Shown in pieces: positions 25,421-35,132 of a DNA stretch of 56,738 nt. The position numbers and the translations under genes were made by a program. The notes beneath the pieces are model-generated. The model was given only the letters and a program-made list of their open reading frames with translations, had not been told where the DNA came from and did not search any database. The first letter of the stretch is position 1. Every line of letters begins with the position of its first letter. This DNA comes from an uncultured Eubacteriales bacterium (GTDB lineage Bacteria > Bacillota > Clostridia > Oscillospirales > Oscillospiraceae): the NCBI GenBank assembly GCA_900545405.1, contig UQYT01000015.1, forward strand, positions 1-56,738, read 5' to 3'.

Positions 25421-26812
25421 TCAGCCGATGGCGGCAAGCACGTCGTCGAGCGACATGATGGGGCTGACGAGCTGCAGCTCGTAGTAGCCGCTCTCGCCGG
25501 GCTCGAGAGAGATGGTGTTGAGCGCGAGCGAGGTGACGGCCAGGCGGTCGCCGTTGGCGAAGTTGATGGAGCCGCCCATGGGCAGGTGGAACTCGGTGGC
25601 CTCCATGATGTCGTTGAAGTTGGCCCAGTTGAGCTCGAGGCCGCTCTCGTCAAGGGCGGTCAGCGCCTGGACAAAGATGCTGCCCGCTATGTAGCCGGCC
25701 ATGGCGTAGGAGTTGAGGGCGTAGTCGTTGCCGGAGCCGCCGTTTTCAAGCTCCCAGGCGCTTATCGCGGCGTAGAAGGTGAGGTAGTCGTTCATGCCCT
25801 CCTCGGTGCTGGTGTCGAGCCAGGCGGTGGAGTAGACCCTGCGGTCTGCGGTGACAGAGCCGTTCTCGACAAAGGCGCCGAGGGTCTCGGCGGAGGCGTT
25901 GACGTAGGAGGTGATGACGTCGGCGTTGTAGTCGGCGTCGCGCATGGAGGCCATCAGCGTGGCGAGCGGGACCTGGTTCATGCAGGCGATGACCACGTCG
26001 CAGCCGTTGTTCTTGAGGACGTTGACCGCGGCGGAGTAGTCGGTGGCGGCAGCGTCCACATCCTGATAGAATATCTCGACGTCGAGCGTCTCGGCCTGCT
26101 TCTTCACGCCGTAGACGAGGCCGGTGCCGGCGTCGTCGGTGGTGGCCACGACGCCGATCTTGGCGGCGCCGAGGCCTATGCCGTTCTCAGCGGGGGCGAC
26201 GGCGCGGGCGAGCAGGACGCGGCCCTCGGAGTTATAGATGGGCTGCACGGGGTAGATGACCCTGTCGTTGCCGGTTGCGCCCTCCTGATAGAGCTCCGCG
26301 ATGCCGGTGGCGGCGTAGACCATGGGGACGCCCATCTCCTTGAGGTAGTCGAGAGTCGCGGCGACGGTGTTGGTGCCGAAGTGGCCGACTATCGCGAAGA
26401 CATGGTCTGTCTCCACCAGGGTCTTGGTGTAGATGAGGCCCTGGGCGGCGTCGAAGCCGTCGTCATAGTGGATGAGCTCTATGCTCTTGCCCTGGAAGCC
26501 GCCGTTGTCGTTGTAGGCCTTGAACGCGGCCTCGAGGCCGGCGTTGAAGGGCACGCCGACGGTGGCGTAGCTGCCGGTGGTCGCGGCGGTGTTGCCGACG
26601 TAGATGGTGGTGTCGTCCACGCCCTGCACCTCCACGAAGGGGGTGTATTCGTCGCTGGAGGCCTCGGGGGCGTCGGTGTTCTCAGCGGCGGGGGCGTCGT
26701 CGCCGGAGGGGGCCGCGCTCGGATCGGATGCGGGTTCGTTCGTCAGGCCGGAGCACGCCGCAAGGGACAGGCAGAGCGCCAGCGCCAGAATGAGTGCCAG
26801 TGTCTTTTTCAT
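25421..26812 (-). CDS. Liv-type substrate-binding lipoprotein
   Basis: A 463-residue lipoprotein: signal ending LAAC (Cys20), an acidic/alanine-rich tether to about residue 58, then a leucine-binding-protein fold (TTIYVGNTAATTGSYATVGV, IELIHYDDGFDAAQGLIYTK, FAIVGHFGTNTVAATLDYLK). Family members bind branched-chain amino acids, amides, urea or aromatic and aliphatic acids. The gene follows livF by 38 bases within an acyl-CoA operon, which favours a carboxylate or an amino-acid-derived compound over a general amino acid. AAGGAG precedes the start. Confidence 0.88.
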   Translation of the reverse strand: MKKTLALILALALCLSLAACSGLTNEPASDPSAAPSGDDAPAAENTDAPEASSDEYTPFVEVQGVDDTTIYVGNTAATTGSYATVGVPFNAGLEAAFKAYNDNGGFQGKSIELIHYDDGFDAAQGLIYTKTLVETDHVFAIVGHFGTNTVAATLDYLKEMGVPMVYAATGIAELYQEGATGNDRVIYPVQPIYNSEGRVLLARAVAPAENGIGLGAAKIGVVATTDDAGTGLVYGVKKQAETLDVEIFYQDVDAAATDYSAAVNVLKNNGCDVVIACMNQVPLATLMASMRDADYNADVITSYVNASAETLGAFVENGSVTADRRVYSTAWLDTSTEEGMNDYLTFYAAISAWELENGGSGNDYALNSYAMAGYIAGSIFVQALTALDESGLELNWANFNDIMEATEFHLPMGGSINFANGDRLAVTSLALNTISLEPGESGYYELQLVSPIMSLDDVLAAIG

Positions 26813-26851
26813 TTTTACTTCTCCTTTTTTATCTTGTTCCGCGGCTGCGGT

Positions 26852-27570
<719 letters not shown>

Positions 27571-27571
<1 letters not shown>

Positions 27572-28962
27572 CAGATAACCTCCTCGTCGTCGGCGCCTAG
27601 ATACGCCTGCTGCACGCCCTCATCCTTCTGGATGACGGCCGGGGTGCCGTAGGCCAGCAGCTTTCCGAAGGCTATGGCGCAGATGTTGTCACAGACATCC
27701 ATGACCAGTCCCATGTCATGCTCGACCAGCAGGATCGTGCAGTTATACTCGTCCCGAATGCGTCGGATGAGTCCGGCGAGCTCCGCCGTCTCCGTGTCGT
27801 TCAGGCCCGCGGCGGGCTCGTCGAGGATTATCAGCCGGGGCGAGCACATCAGCGTGCGCGCTATCTCAATCTTTTTGAGCACGCCGTAGGGCAGGCCGAA
27901 GGCGTAGTGGCTGCTGTATTCCGTGAGTCCCATGAACTCCAGCACGCGCATGGCTCTGGCCCTCACGACCTCTTCCTCCGCCCTCAGGCGGGGCAGATGC
28001 AGCGCGCAGGAGAACAGCCCCGAGCCGAACTGCCTGTGCCCCGCGATGAGCAGGTTCTCCAGCACCGTGAGCTCGCGTATGACCTCGACGTTCTGGAAGG
28101 TGCGCACGATGCCGTGCAATATGACGTCGTGCACGCGCTCCCTCGTGAGGTCGATGGCCTTTCCGCCGCGTCCGCGGAAGAGCAGCTTGCCGGCGGTGGG
28201 CTTGTAAAACTGCGTGATGCAGTTGAACACCGTGGTCTTGCCCGCGCCGTTCGGGCCGATAAGGCCGAATATCTCGCCCTCGTGCACCTTGAAGCTCAGC
28301 CCGTCCACGGCCTTGACGCCGCCGAAGTGCATTTTGAGCTCCTCGGCCTCGAGCGCCACGCCTTCCTCGAGCTCTCGGTCCATTTCGTTGGACGCGACGG
28401 CGCGGAGCTTTTCCTCGGCCGCCGCTTTTTTGGAGAGCAGCCTGTCCAGCTTAGGCTGGAAGCTCTGCCGGACCTCGTCCTTTTTCTTCCGGGCCTCGGT
28501 TTCGGCTTCGGCCCTGATGTCGGCTATGCGACGGTCGGCCTCGGCCTTGAGGTCCTCGCGCAGCCCGCCGGCTCTGGACGAGGCGGCCAGCTCTTTGCGC
28601 ACCTCCTCGCCTATGCGGTCCAGCCTGCGCTGGAGGCTCGCAAGCAGTTCGGCCTGCCGCTCCTGGCTTATCGCGATGCCGGAGAGCAGCGCGTCCGCCT
28701 GCAGTTTCTGAAATTTTTCGCGCTCGGCCTGCTGCCGGTGCTGCGTGAGCGCAAGCTCCAGCTCCTGCTGCGTCAGGCCCTCGTATTCGGCGCCCGCCAG
28801 CTCGCGCAGCACGGGCTGCTCCAGGGCCAGATATCTGCCGGCGACCTTTTCGGCCTCCCGCCCGGCGCGGAGCTCGCTCAGCTCGCCGATTATCGCTATG
28901 CGGTTTTCCAGCTTGCGCACCCGGTTCAGGAGCCTGCGCTCATTAAAGCTGATCCTTGACAT
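27571..28962 (-). CDS. livG: LivG-type ATPase with a 200-residue N-terminal coiled-coil extension
   Basis: A 463-residue protein. Residues 203-463 are a normal LivG ATPase (Walker A GPNGAGKT at 236-243, signature-region LPYGVLKKIEIARTLM, Walker B LIILDEPAAGLND, ending with the family's AYLGADDEEVI tail). Residues 1-202 are a Glu/Arg/Lys/Ala-rich, probably continuous helical coiled coil (for example RRLDRIGEEVRKELAASS and AEAETEARKKKDEVR) absent from ordinary LivG proteins of about 255 residues. The extension is probably real: the start at 28962 has GGAGG ten bases upstream and overlaps the livM stop by 20 bases, and no better internal start is apparent. A scaffold, oligomerisation or membrane-tether role is inference. 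Confidence 0.88.
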
Positions 28963-30034
28963 AGCTGCGCAGCCTCCTTTCCACTCCCCGCTTTCTTATC
29001 CAGCCGCGCAGGGACAGCACCATCTGCGCAAAGCCGCCGGGGAAAAACATTACTACAACGATTATCAGCAGACCCGTCACCATCGTGATGAACGCCGGGT
29101 TCTCGGTGAAGAACTGTATCTTGCTCAGGAACATGGACTGGAGCCCGTAGATGGCGAAGGTGCCGAAGGCCGTGCCCCAGAGCGATTTGGCCCCGCCGAT
29201 GATAACGGCGCCCAGAATGTTCAGGGAGGTGGTGAGCGTCAGCAGCGTGGAAGTGGACGTGGTCATATTGCGGACGTAGAGCATATAGAGCAGCCCGCCC
29301 AGCGCTGCGTTTATCGTGGAGATGACGAAGGCCATGAGCCTGTATTTCATCAGGCTGATGCCCATCGCCTGGGCCGCGGAGGTGCTGTTTTTCATGGCTA
29401 TCATCGCGCGGCCGATGGGGCTGCGTATGAGATTCGAGGTCAGCAGCATCAGCACGATGAAGGTGAAGGTGATGAGCAGATAGACGGCGTTTTCGTTGAC
29501 GTTCACGCCGAAGAGGCAGACGTTGGTGATGTCTATCTTGATGGTGGCCTTGAGCGCCATGAGCGCGTTGCGGATGACCTCGGCCAGCGCGAGCGTCATA
29601 ATGGCGAGGTAGATACCCTCTATCCTGAGCGAGATGAAGCCGACTATGACGCCGATGGCGATGGATATCGCCAGTGTTGCGAGCAGAGTGAGGTAGTACG
29701 GCGCCCCCAGGCCCTGGATCAGATAAAACGCCGTGTACGCGCCCAGGCCTATGAAGCCCGCCGTGCCCAGCGACGCCAGGCCCGAATAGCCGAGCAGCAG
29801 GCAGAAGCCTATCGCCACTATTGCATATATTAGCGTGTTGCCCATGGCATAGACGAACGAGGACGACAGCAGCCCGTTCATCGCGGCAAATTGCAGCGCG
29901 GCCAGTATCACGCCCGCGGCAACTATCTTCACGCCCGGCTGACCCATAATCGAGGCCCGCCCGGCAGCGCCGGCTTCGGCCCTGCGCTCGGGGACGACGG
30001 CATCTATGTATTCTTTCTTCAGATCCACAGTCAC
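28943..30034 (-). CDS. livM: Liv-type ABC transporter permease, LivM
   Basis: A 363-residue permease with about nine membrane segments, including the conserved LLLGYSGLASLGTAGFIGLG and the cytoplasmic EAA-like NSTSAAQAMGISLMKYRLMA. A hydrophilic N-terminal stretch of about 35 residues precedes the first segment. The start is a GTG at 30034 or 30028; neither has a strong ribosome binding site and it lies three bases after livH, so coupling is likely. Confidence 0.92.
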   Translation of the reverse strand: MTVDLKKEYIDAVVPERRAEAGAAGRASIMGQPGVKIVAAGVILAALQFAAMNGLLSSSFVYAMGNTLIYAIVAIGFCLLLGYSGLASLGTAGFIGLGAYTAFYLIQGLGAPYYLTLLATLAISIAIGVIVGFISLRIEGIYLAIMTLALAEVIRNALMALKATIKIDITNVCLFGVNVNENAVYLLITFTFIVLMLLTSNLIRSPIGRAMIAMKNSTSAAQAMGISLMKYRLMAFVISTINAALGGLLYMLYVRNMTTSTSTLLTLTTSLNILGAVIIGGAKSLWGTAFGTFAIYGLQSMFLSKIQFFTENPAFITMVTGLLIIVVVMFFPGGFAQMVLSLRGWIRKRGVERRLRSYVKDQL

Positions 30035-30037
30035 ACC

Positions 30038-30973
30038 TCACACCTTCTTGACGGTCTTCTTGCCGAAGAGGCCTTCCGGTTTCAGCAGGATGGCCAGCAG
30101 CATCAGCACGTAGACGACGACCATCTGCCAGCGTGAAATCCCGGAAAAGGCCTGGTAATTCGCCAGGAAGCCCACGCAGCTCGAGACCACCGGAATGAGT
30201 ATCGCGCCGATGACCGGCCCGTAAAAGGTGGAGAAGCCGCCCAGGATGCCGGCCAGGAACGCGTTGACCTGTATGGTGGTCATGAAAGAGGCCGAGATCG
30301 TCGTGCCCCCGCCGGCGTACATCACCGCGGCCAGGACACCGAGCGCTCCCGCGAGCGCCCAGGAGACGGCCGTAATCTTTCGCGTGTCCACGCCCATCAG
30401 CTCCGCCGTGAACTCGTTCGAGGCAGTGACCCGGACGCCCAGGCCCCATTTGCTGTACTTGAGCAGGATGAAGAGCGCGCCGAGCACCACAACGCTTATG
30501 GCCAGGCAGATGAGCGCGTGCTTTGTTATGATGACGCTGCCGCCGAACGCGGGGATGGAGATGTTGGGAGAAACTCCCGCCTCCACGGTGTTGTAAAACG
30601 CCTCGAAGGGTATCCTCTCCGGCGTTCCGAAGATCAGCGGTATGCCGCCGAAGAACAGCGAGACTATGCCCATCGTGATTATCTGCTTGCCTATGGCGTT
30701 CACATGCCTGCCGTTGCGGAAGATCACGAGATCGATGAGGAGACCTATGATGATGCCGACGACGACGCCCGGAAACACGCCTATCCAGACGGGCAGCCCC
30801 TGGTCTTCAAGCAGGTCCGCGACGATATAGCAGCCGAAGGCGGCGATTGAGCCCTGCGCAAAGTTCGTGGTCGTAGAGGTGCGGAAGATGAGCGTGACCG
30901 CAAAGGCGGCAAGCGCCGTGACGCATACGCTCAGGAGCGAGCCGCAAATGGTGGAGAGAAATGACGCAAACAA
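30038..30973 (-). CDS. livH: Liv-type ABC transporter permease, LivH
   Basis: A 311-residue permease with the LivH pattern (FRTSTTTNFAQGSIAAFGCY near the start, VTASNEFTAELMGVDTRK loop, FLAGILGGFSTFYGPVIGAI). The best start is a TTG at 30973, only four bases after the upstream stop. The weak initiation implies translational coupling to the ketoacyl-synthase-like gene, tying the importer to acyl-CoA metabolism. Confidence 0.92.
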   Translation of the reverse strand: MFASFLSTICGSLLSVCVTALAAFAVTLIFRTSTTTNFAQGSIAAFGCYIVADLLEDQGLPVWIGVFPGVVVGIIIGLLIDLVIFRNGRHVNAIGKQIITMGIVSLFFGGIPLIFGTPERIPFEAFYNTVEAGVSPNISIPAFGGSVIITKHALICLAISVVVLGALFILLKYSKWGLGVRVTASNEFTAELMGVDTRKITAVSWALAGALGVLAAVMYAGGGTTISASFMTTIQVNAFLAGILGGFSTFYGPVIGAILIPVVSSCVGFLANYQAFSGISRWQMVVVYVLMLLAILLKPEGLFGKKTVKKV

Positions 30974-30977
30974 ATTA

Positions 30978-32000
30978 TCAACCCCATTTGATGACGTTGG
31001 CCGCCCAGGTGTAACCGATGCCGGCGGCTATCATGGAAATGACGGTGCCGTCCTTGACCTTGCCCTGCTCGAGCGCGAGCTTGAGGGAGAGTATCTGGTC
31101 GACCTGGCCTATGTGGCCGTAGTCCTCGAGGTAGATGGTCTGGTCCTCGGTGAGGCCGAGGTCGGCGAGCATGGCCTTGTGGCCGGAGCGCTTGATGTGC
31201 AGGATGTCGAGATAGCCGATGTCCTTGCGGGTCATGCCGGATTTGCGCAGCGCTTCGTCTATGCAGTGGTACCAGTTGGGCATGGAGGTGGAGTTGAGCA
31301 TGCCCTTCATCTTGGGGGAGTCCATGAGCCGGAGCATGCCGAACTCGGACACGTTCTCCGCGGTCACGGGCTCGACGATGCCGCCGACCTTGGAGCCGCA
31401 GGTGTGCACGACGGAGCCGTCGCTCATTATATGGGTGCCGAGCAGCTGGTTTTTCTCGTAGCCCTTTTTGAGTATGAGCGCGCCGCCGCCGGCGCCGAGG
31501 TTGAACATGAAGGAGACGCCGCTGTCGGTGAAGTCTATGAAGTCGCAGTTGCGATAGCCGCCGGCCACCAGGATGGTGTTGCACTCATCATCCGCGAGGA
31601 GGATGTCCTTGGCCAGCTTCATGGCCGACACGGTGGTGCAGCAGCGGTTCTGCACGTCGATGCCCCAGGCGCGGCGGGCGCCGATGCGGTCCTGGATATA
31701 GCAGGCGGAGGTGGTGAGGGGGTACTCCTTCCACTCCTCGCCGAAGCAGAGGATGGCGTCTATCTCCATGGGGTCGATGCCGGTGTTCTTCAGGCAGTCC
31801 AGAGCCGCGAGCGCGCCCATCTCCTGCGTGCCGTCGCAGGGCTTGTCGGAGGGAATGCGCTTTTGACGTATGCCCAGTTTGTTTATGACGGCGTCCTCGG
31901 ACCAGGTGCCGCCGGTAGCCTCGGATATCTCCTTGGCCGTCATGTAATTGTCCGGAAGGTAAACTCCTATTCCAACTATGCCCACGGGTACGTTGTTCAT
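30978..32000 (-). CDS. Thiolase-fold enzyme, 3-oxoacyl-ACP synthase III/HMG-CoA synthase-like
   Basis: A 340-residue KAS III-like protein. The nucleophile cysteine is expected at Cys120 (DVQNRCCTT, in register with the DxxxxC of FabH) and a histidine at His268 (LDILHIKRSG). The third catalytic position, where FabH has Asn in GNTSA, reads GHIGQ here, so the asparagine is replaced by His296. It is first in the long minus-strand operon, has its own strong promoter and operator, and is coupled to the Liv importer. It could condense acyl-CoA with another acyl group, or transfer an acyl chain without decarboxylation. Not housekeeping FabH, given the context and active site. Confidence 0.75.
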   Translation of the reverse strand: MNNVPVGIVGIGVYLPDNYMTAKEISEATGGTWSEDAVINKLGIRQKRIPSDKPCDGTQEMGALAALDCLKNTGIDPMEIDAILCFGEEWKEYPLTTSACYIQDRIGARRAWGIDVQNRCCTTVSAMKLAKDILLADDECNTILVAGGYRNCDFIDFTDSGVSFMFNLGAGGGALILKKGYEKNQLLGTHIMSDGSVVHTCGSKVGGIVEPVTAENVSEFGMLRLMDSPKMKGMLNSTSMPNWYHCIDEALRKSGMTRKDIGYLDILHIKRSGHKAMLADLGLTEDQTIYLEDYGHIGQVDQILSLKLALEQGKVKDGTVISMIAAGIGYTWAANVIKWG

Positions 32001-32029
32001 ATTTCTTCGCGCTCCATCTTAGTTATTTG

Positions 32030-32043
32030 TGAACGTTCATTCA
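32030..32043. promoter_or_regulatory. Operator copy 2 (TGAAT-N3-CGTTCA on the minus strand)
   Basis: Minus strand TGAATGAACGTTCA, starting about 11 bases downstream of the -10 box of the ketoacyl-synthase/Liv promoter, so it covers the transcription start. Same core and same placement as copy 3. Confidence 0.78.
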
Positions 32044-32053
32044 CATTGTCATA

Positions 32054-32082
32054 GATATATCATTCGTCGGCTTGTATGTCAA
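32054..32082 (-). promoter_or_regulatory. Promoter of the ketoacyl-synthase/Liv operon
   Basis: On the minus strand TTGACA (32082-32077), 17 bases, TATATC (32059-32054). It diverges from the promoter of the MaoC gene. Confidence 0.8.
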
Positions 32083-32152
32083 TACAATTAATGCGCATTT
32101 TAACAGGTTTTTTATCCGCTATTTTCACAAATATTTTGTCTTATATTTGGCA

Positions 32153-32181
32153 TTGACAAAATCTAGGCGCTGTGCTATCAT
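32153..32181 (+). promoter_or_regulatory. Promoter of the MaoC-type hydratase gene
   Basis: TTGACA (32153-32158), 17 bases, TATCAT (32176-32181). The ribosome binding site AGGAGG lies further downstream before the ATG at 32232. Confidence 0.82.
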
Positions 32182-32189
32182 ACGAATTA

Positions 32190-32203
32190 TGAATCAGCGT
32201 TCA
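32190..32203. promoter_or_regulatory. Operator copy 3 (TGAAT-N3-CGTTCA) before the MaoC gene
   Basis: TGAATCAGCGTTCA begins nine bases after the -10 box, over the expected transcription start. The near-identical geometry at the divergent promoter strengthens the case for one repressor acting at both. Confidence 0.78.
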
Positions 32204-32231
32204 CCAACATTCTTATAGGAGGCAAACAGCA

Positions 32232-32651
32232 ATGAAAGGCATCACGATTTCCGAAATGAAGGTAGGAGACAGCGCGTCCTTTACCAAGACCGTCTCCGAG
32301 CACGACGTATACACCTACGCCGGCGTCAGCGGCGACTTCAACCCCGCCCACGTCAACGAGGTCGAGGCCCAGAAGGGCATGTTCGGCAAGAGGATTGCCC
32401 ACGGCATGCTCTCCGCCGGTTTCATCTCCACCGTTCTCGGCACGCAGCTGCCCGGCCCCGGCACCATATACATGGGCCAGGAGCTCCGCTTCACCAAGCC
32501 GGTGTTCTTCGGCGACACCATCACCGCCACCGTCACCGTCGCCGAGCTCATCCCTGAGAAGAACCGCGCCATTCTCGACACCGTCTGCACCAACCAGAAC
32601 GGCGACGTCGTCATAAAGGGCAAGGCCACCGTGATGCCGCCCAAGGAATAA
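32232..32651 (+). CDS. MaoC-family enoyl-CoA hydratase ((R)-specific type)
   Basis: A 139-residue hot-dog-fold protein. GVSGDFNPAH carries the hydratase D-x4-H dyad (Asp35, His40), and the adjacent KRIAHGMLSAGFISTVLGTQ is the family signature. It hydrates a trans-2-enoyl-CoA to an (R)-3-hydroxyacyl-CoA, or the reverse, which fits with the acyl-CoA dehydrogenase and the thiolase-fold enzyme of the same presumed regulon. It is monocistronic, between its own operator-controlled promoter and a strong terminator. Confidence 0.9.
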   Translation: MKGITISEMKVGDSASFTKTVSEHDVYTYAGVSGDFNPAHVNEVEAQKGMFGKRIAHGMLSAGFISTVLGTQLPGPGTIYMGQELRFTKPVFFGDTITATVTVAELIPEKNRAILDTVCTNQNGDVVIKGKATVMPPKE

Positions 32652-32668
32652 GCATAGCCGCGATAACT

Positions 32669-32714
32669 AAAAAACGCCCCCTGGTGCAAGACTTTTGCAT
32701 CAGGGGGCGTTTTG
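32669..32714 (+). terminator. Terminator of the MaoC gene
   Basis: AAAACGCCCCCTG-g-TGCA pairs with TGCA-t-CAGGGGGCGTTTT; a long stem with A and T flanks that could work in both directions. Confidence 0.92.
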
Positions 32715-32777
32715 CGTCCTCGGCCCGGGCTTTACGGGTACATCTCATATATGTAAATGTGACCGGCCTGTGATTTT

Positions 32778-32807
32778 TTGCGTGCGCGGCCTATGGTATG
32801 CTATAAT
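32778..32807 (+). promoter_or_regulatory. Extended -10 promoter of the response-regulator gene
   Basis: TTGCGT (32778-32783), 18 bases, TATAAT (32802-32807) preceded by TGC, an extended -10 element that compensates for the poor -35. The start codon is at 32829. Confidence 0.65.
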
Positions 32808-32828
32808 CACTTTGAGAGGGGGAGACGC

Positions 32829-33515
32829 ATGTACAAGGTGCTGCTCGTGGACGACGATGTCCACATCCTCAACGCAAACGAGACCTATCTCGCCCGCCTG
32901 GGCTACCAGATAAGCCGCGCGGAGGACGGGGAACGGGCCCTGCGGCTCGCCTCCTCCGCCGCTTTCGACGCCATAGTGCTGGACGTGGACATGCCCGACA
33001 TGGACGGCGTCGCCGTATGCAGCCGCCTGCGCGAGGTGAGCGCCGTACCCATAATCTTCCTTTCCGCCTACGCCCGGACGGACGACCGCATACGCGGGCT
33101 CATGGCCGGGGGCGACGACTACATCGGCAAGCCCTACTCCCTCGTGGAGCTGGAGCTGAGGCTCCGGCTGCGGATACAGAGGCACCTCAAGGTGGAGACC
33201 GGCGAGGTGCTCCGCTACGGCGCGCTGGAGGTGGATCTGGGCCTGCGCGAAGCGCGCTTTCAGGGCGAGGCCGTGGCACTGACCGCGCTGGAGTTCGACC
33301 TGCTGGCCTTCCTCGCGCGGAATCCGGACATGGTGTTCTCCTATGAGCAGCTCTACGACCGGGTCTGGAAGGCGCCCATGAACCATGGACTGCACAACAT
33401 ACAGGTCTGCATGGCCCGCGTCCGCCAGAAGCTGGACGCCCTCAGCCCCGGAGTGCACTGGATAGAGACGGTGCGCCGCAAGGGCTACCGCTTCAACAGC
33501 TCCGCCGGGACATGA
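32829..33515 (+). CDS. OmpR-family response regulator
   Basis: A 228-residue response regulator. The receiver domain (1-115) has the acidic pocket VDDD, phosphoacceptor Asp52 in LDVDMPDMDG, and the KP motif in GKPYS. The C-terminal winged helix (130-225) shows LTALEFDLLAFLARNPDMVF and ARVRQKLDA...RRKGYRF. The kinase is most likely the sensor at 35133, from which it is separated by an opposing surface-protein gene. The ATG at 32829 is preceded by GAGAGGGGGAG. Confidence 0.93.
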   Translation: MYKVLLVDDDVHILNANETYLARLGYQISRAEDGERALRLASSAAFDAIVLDVDMPDMDGVAVCSRLREVSAVPIIFLSAYARTDDRIRGLMAGGDDYIGKPYSLVELELRLRLRIQRHLKVETGEVLRYGALEVDLGLREARFQGEAVALTALEFDLLAFLARNPDMVFSYEQLYDRVWKAPMNHGLHNIQVCMARVRQKLDALSPGVHWIETVRRKGYRFNSSAGT

Positions 33516-33543
33516 AAAAGCCCCGGGCGGTGATGCCCGGGGC
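33515..33543 (-). terminator. Terminator of the PT-repeat surface protein gene
   Basis: On the minus strand GCCCCGGGC-atcacc-GCCCGGGGC is a perfect 9-bp stem followed by five T. It overlaps the stop of the converging response-regulator gene. Confidence 0.88.
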
Positions 33544-33557
33544 CGTGGGATCTGCGC

Positions 33558-35105
33558 TTATTTTTTCTTTTTGAATACACCCGCCGCGGCCGCTCCCACC
33601 GCGCCGCAGACCGCGACTCCCGCGGCCGCCAGCACGACCGTCTTCACGGCGTCCGCCCCGTCAGGGCCGCTCTGCTCCGGCATGTCCGGGGCTGCTACCT
33701 CCACGTCCTCCGCCGGCTCCGCATACGGCGAGGCGGTCGGCGCCGGTTCGGGCGTCGGCTCGGGAGTGGGTTCGATAGTCGGCTCAGGCGTGGGCTCTGG
33801 GGTAGGCTCAGGGGTCGGGGGCATGGTGTGCTCTGAGGCCGTCGTGCCCAGTATGGGCGGCTGATATGTCGGCTCCGGTGTGGGTTCCGGTGTAGGCGTC
33901 GGCGTGGGCTCCGGGGTCGGCTCGGGCGTCGGCGTGGGGCTGGGCTCCGGCTCGCGCACGGGCGGGAACAGCGTGGTGCTGCCGCCGCGGTTGCCGCCCT
34001 GGTCCTCGTCGCTGTCCTCCTCCGCGGGCAGGAGGAAGCCCCGGGAATACCAGTATTTGCTCCCGTCCGGGTCAGCCGCCGCGAGGCGGAAATACCTCGG
34101 CTCATTGTCGTCGGCAAGGTAGAAGACGCCGGCGTAGCCCTCTTCGGAGCTGCCCGTCGCCTCGAAGTCGTAAAAGTCCATCCAGGCCTCACCGTCAGGT
34201 GAGGCCTGACCCCAGACGTCATACGTCTGGAGGCCCTCGGGCAGCTCTTCAAAGAGGAGCGACGCCGTCACGGCCTCGCCGCCCGTCCAGCGCGCGTCCG
34301 TCACGGCGAGCTCGGCGGTCTCGTACCAGTACACCGTCAGCGTGAGCGGCAGCAGCGAGGGCAGAGCATCGCCGTTTTCGTCGAGAAAGGCGCCCGTCAG
34401 CTCCGCCGTGCCTTCGCTCTGGCCATTGTGTTCGCCCAGCTCCCAGGAGAGCGATAGCGTCTCATAGCTCTCCTGCCCTTGCTCGAGGACGGGGACCTCC
34501 AGCGTCTCTGGAAGCAGCTCAGCCGTCAGCGGAGTGCCCGCCTCGAGGTGTATGTCCTCCGGCTCGGCGCTGCTGTTGTCCACGACCGGCCTGGACCACT
34601 CGACGGCGTTCTCGTACCCGGTGGAGCCGGTCAGGGAGACCGCCGCTCCGGCCTCCTGCTCTATGAGCGTGCCCTCGCCTGTGAGGGCAAAGTCGGCATA
34701 GTGGATGATGAGCTGGCCGCCGGCTTTCACGGTGATGAGCGGCGTCTCACCCAGCACAGCCTTTATGACGGCGCGCTCCTCCGGTCCGCCCACGGATATC
34801 GGCCCGATGGAGAGGCTGCCGCCGCTCTCGATGACGACCGGCCCTGTGACGGTGAGGTTCAGCTGCCCGGCATAGAACCCGGAGCCCTCCTCCGGGCTGA
34901 ACTGAGAGCCCACGACCGTGTAAGACACCGTCTGGCCCTCGCCGATGGTGAGCGCCCCCAGCTCGACATTGTGCTCGGGTATCTCCTCGCTCCCGGACGT
35001 CTCCCCGCCCCCCGCGGGCGGCTCGAGCACCAGGGCCAGCGCCGGAGCGCCGAGGCTGAGGGCCAGCGTACAGCATATCAGCAATATACTCAGTCGTTTT
35101 TTCAT
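33558..35105 (-). CDS. Secreted surface protein with Pro/Thr/Glu repeats and C-terminal membrane anchor
   Basis: A 515-residue protein. Signal peptide 1-24 (ending PALA); a probable beta-rich ectodomain from about 45 to 380 with no recognised family; a wall-spanning stretch of PTPEPTPEP-type repeats (roughly 395-470); then a hydrophobic segment (VVLAAAGVAVCGAVGAAAAG) and a KKKK end, so the C-terminus is membrane-anchored. I chose the ATG at 35105 (GGAAGGAAG upstream); an in-frame opening continues upstream but lies antisense to the kinase gene. It sits between the two genes of a two-component system and could be the sensed or regulated component. Function unknown. Confidence 0.75.
   Translation of the reverse strand: MKKRLSILLICCTLALSLGAPALALVLEPPAGGGETSGSEEIPEHNVELGALTIGEGQTVSYTVVGSQFSPEEGSGFYAGQLNLTVTGPVVIESGGSLSIGPISVGGPEERAVIKAVLGETPLITVKAGGQLIIHYADFALTGEGTLIEQEAGAAVSLTGSTGYENAVEWSRPVVDNSSAEPEDIHLEAGTPLTAELLPETLEVPVLEQGQESYETLSLSWELGEHNGQSEGTAELTGAFLDENGDALPSLLPLTLTVYWYETAELAVTDARWTGGEAVTASLLFEELPEGLQTYDVWGQASPDGEAWMDFYDFEATGSSEEGYAGVFYLADDNEPRYFRLAAADPDGSKYWYSRGFLLPAEEDSDEDQGGNRGGSTTLFPPVREPEPSPTPTPEPTPEPTPTPTPEPTPEPTYQPPILGTTASEHTMPPTPEPTPEPTPEPTIEPTPEPTPEPAPTASPYAEPAEDVEVAAPDMPEQSGPDGADAVKTVVLAAAGVAVCGAVGAAAAGVFKKKK
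33740..33960. repeat. Imperfect tandem repeat DNA coding for the PT-rich wall linker
   Basis: Repeats of the type GGCTCGGGCGTCGGCGTGGG on the plus strand, in units of about 6 to 12 bases. They translate on the minus strand as Pro-Thr-Pro-Glu units, so this is coding low-complexity DNA prone to length variation, not CRISPR or an intergenic satellite. Confidence 0.8.
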
Positions 35106-35132
35106 ACGAACTTCCTTCCCGGAGGTGATCCG

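Noticed and set aside
33740..33960. Tandem repeats considered as CRISPR or a minisatellite
   Set aside because: No constant repeat/unique spacer pattern; the repeats keep the reading frame and code for Pro-Thr-Pro-Glu units.
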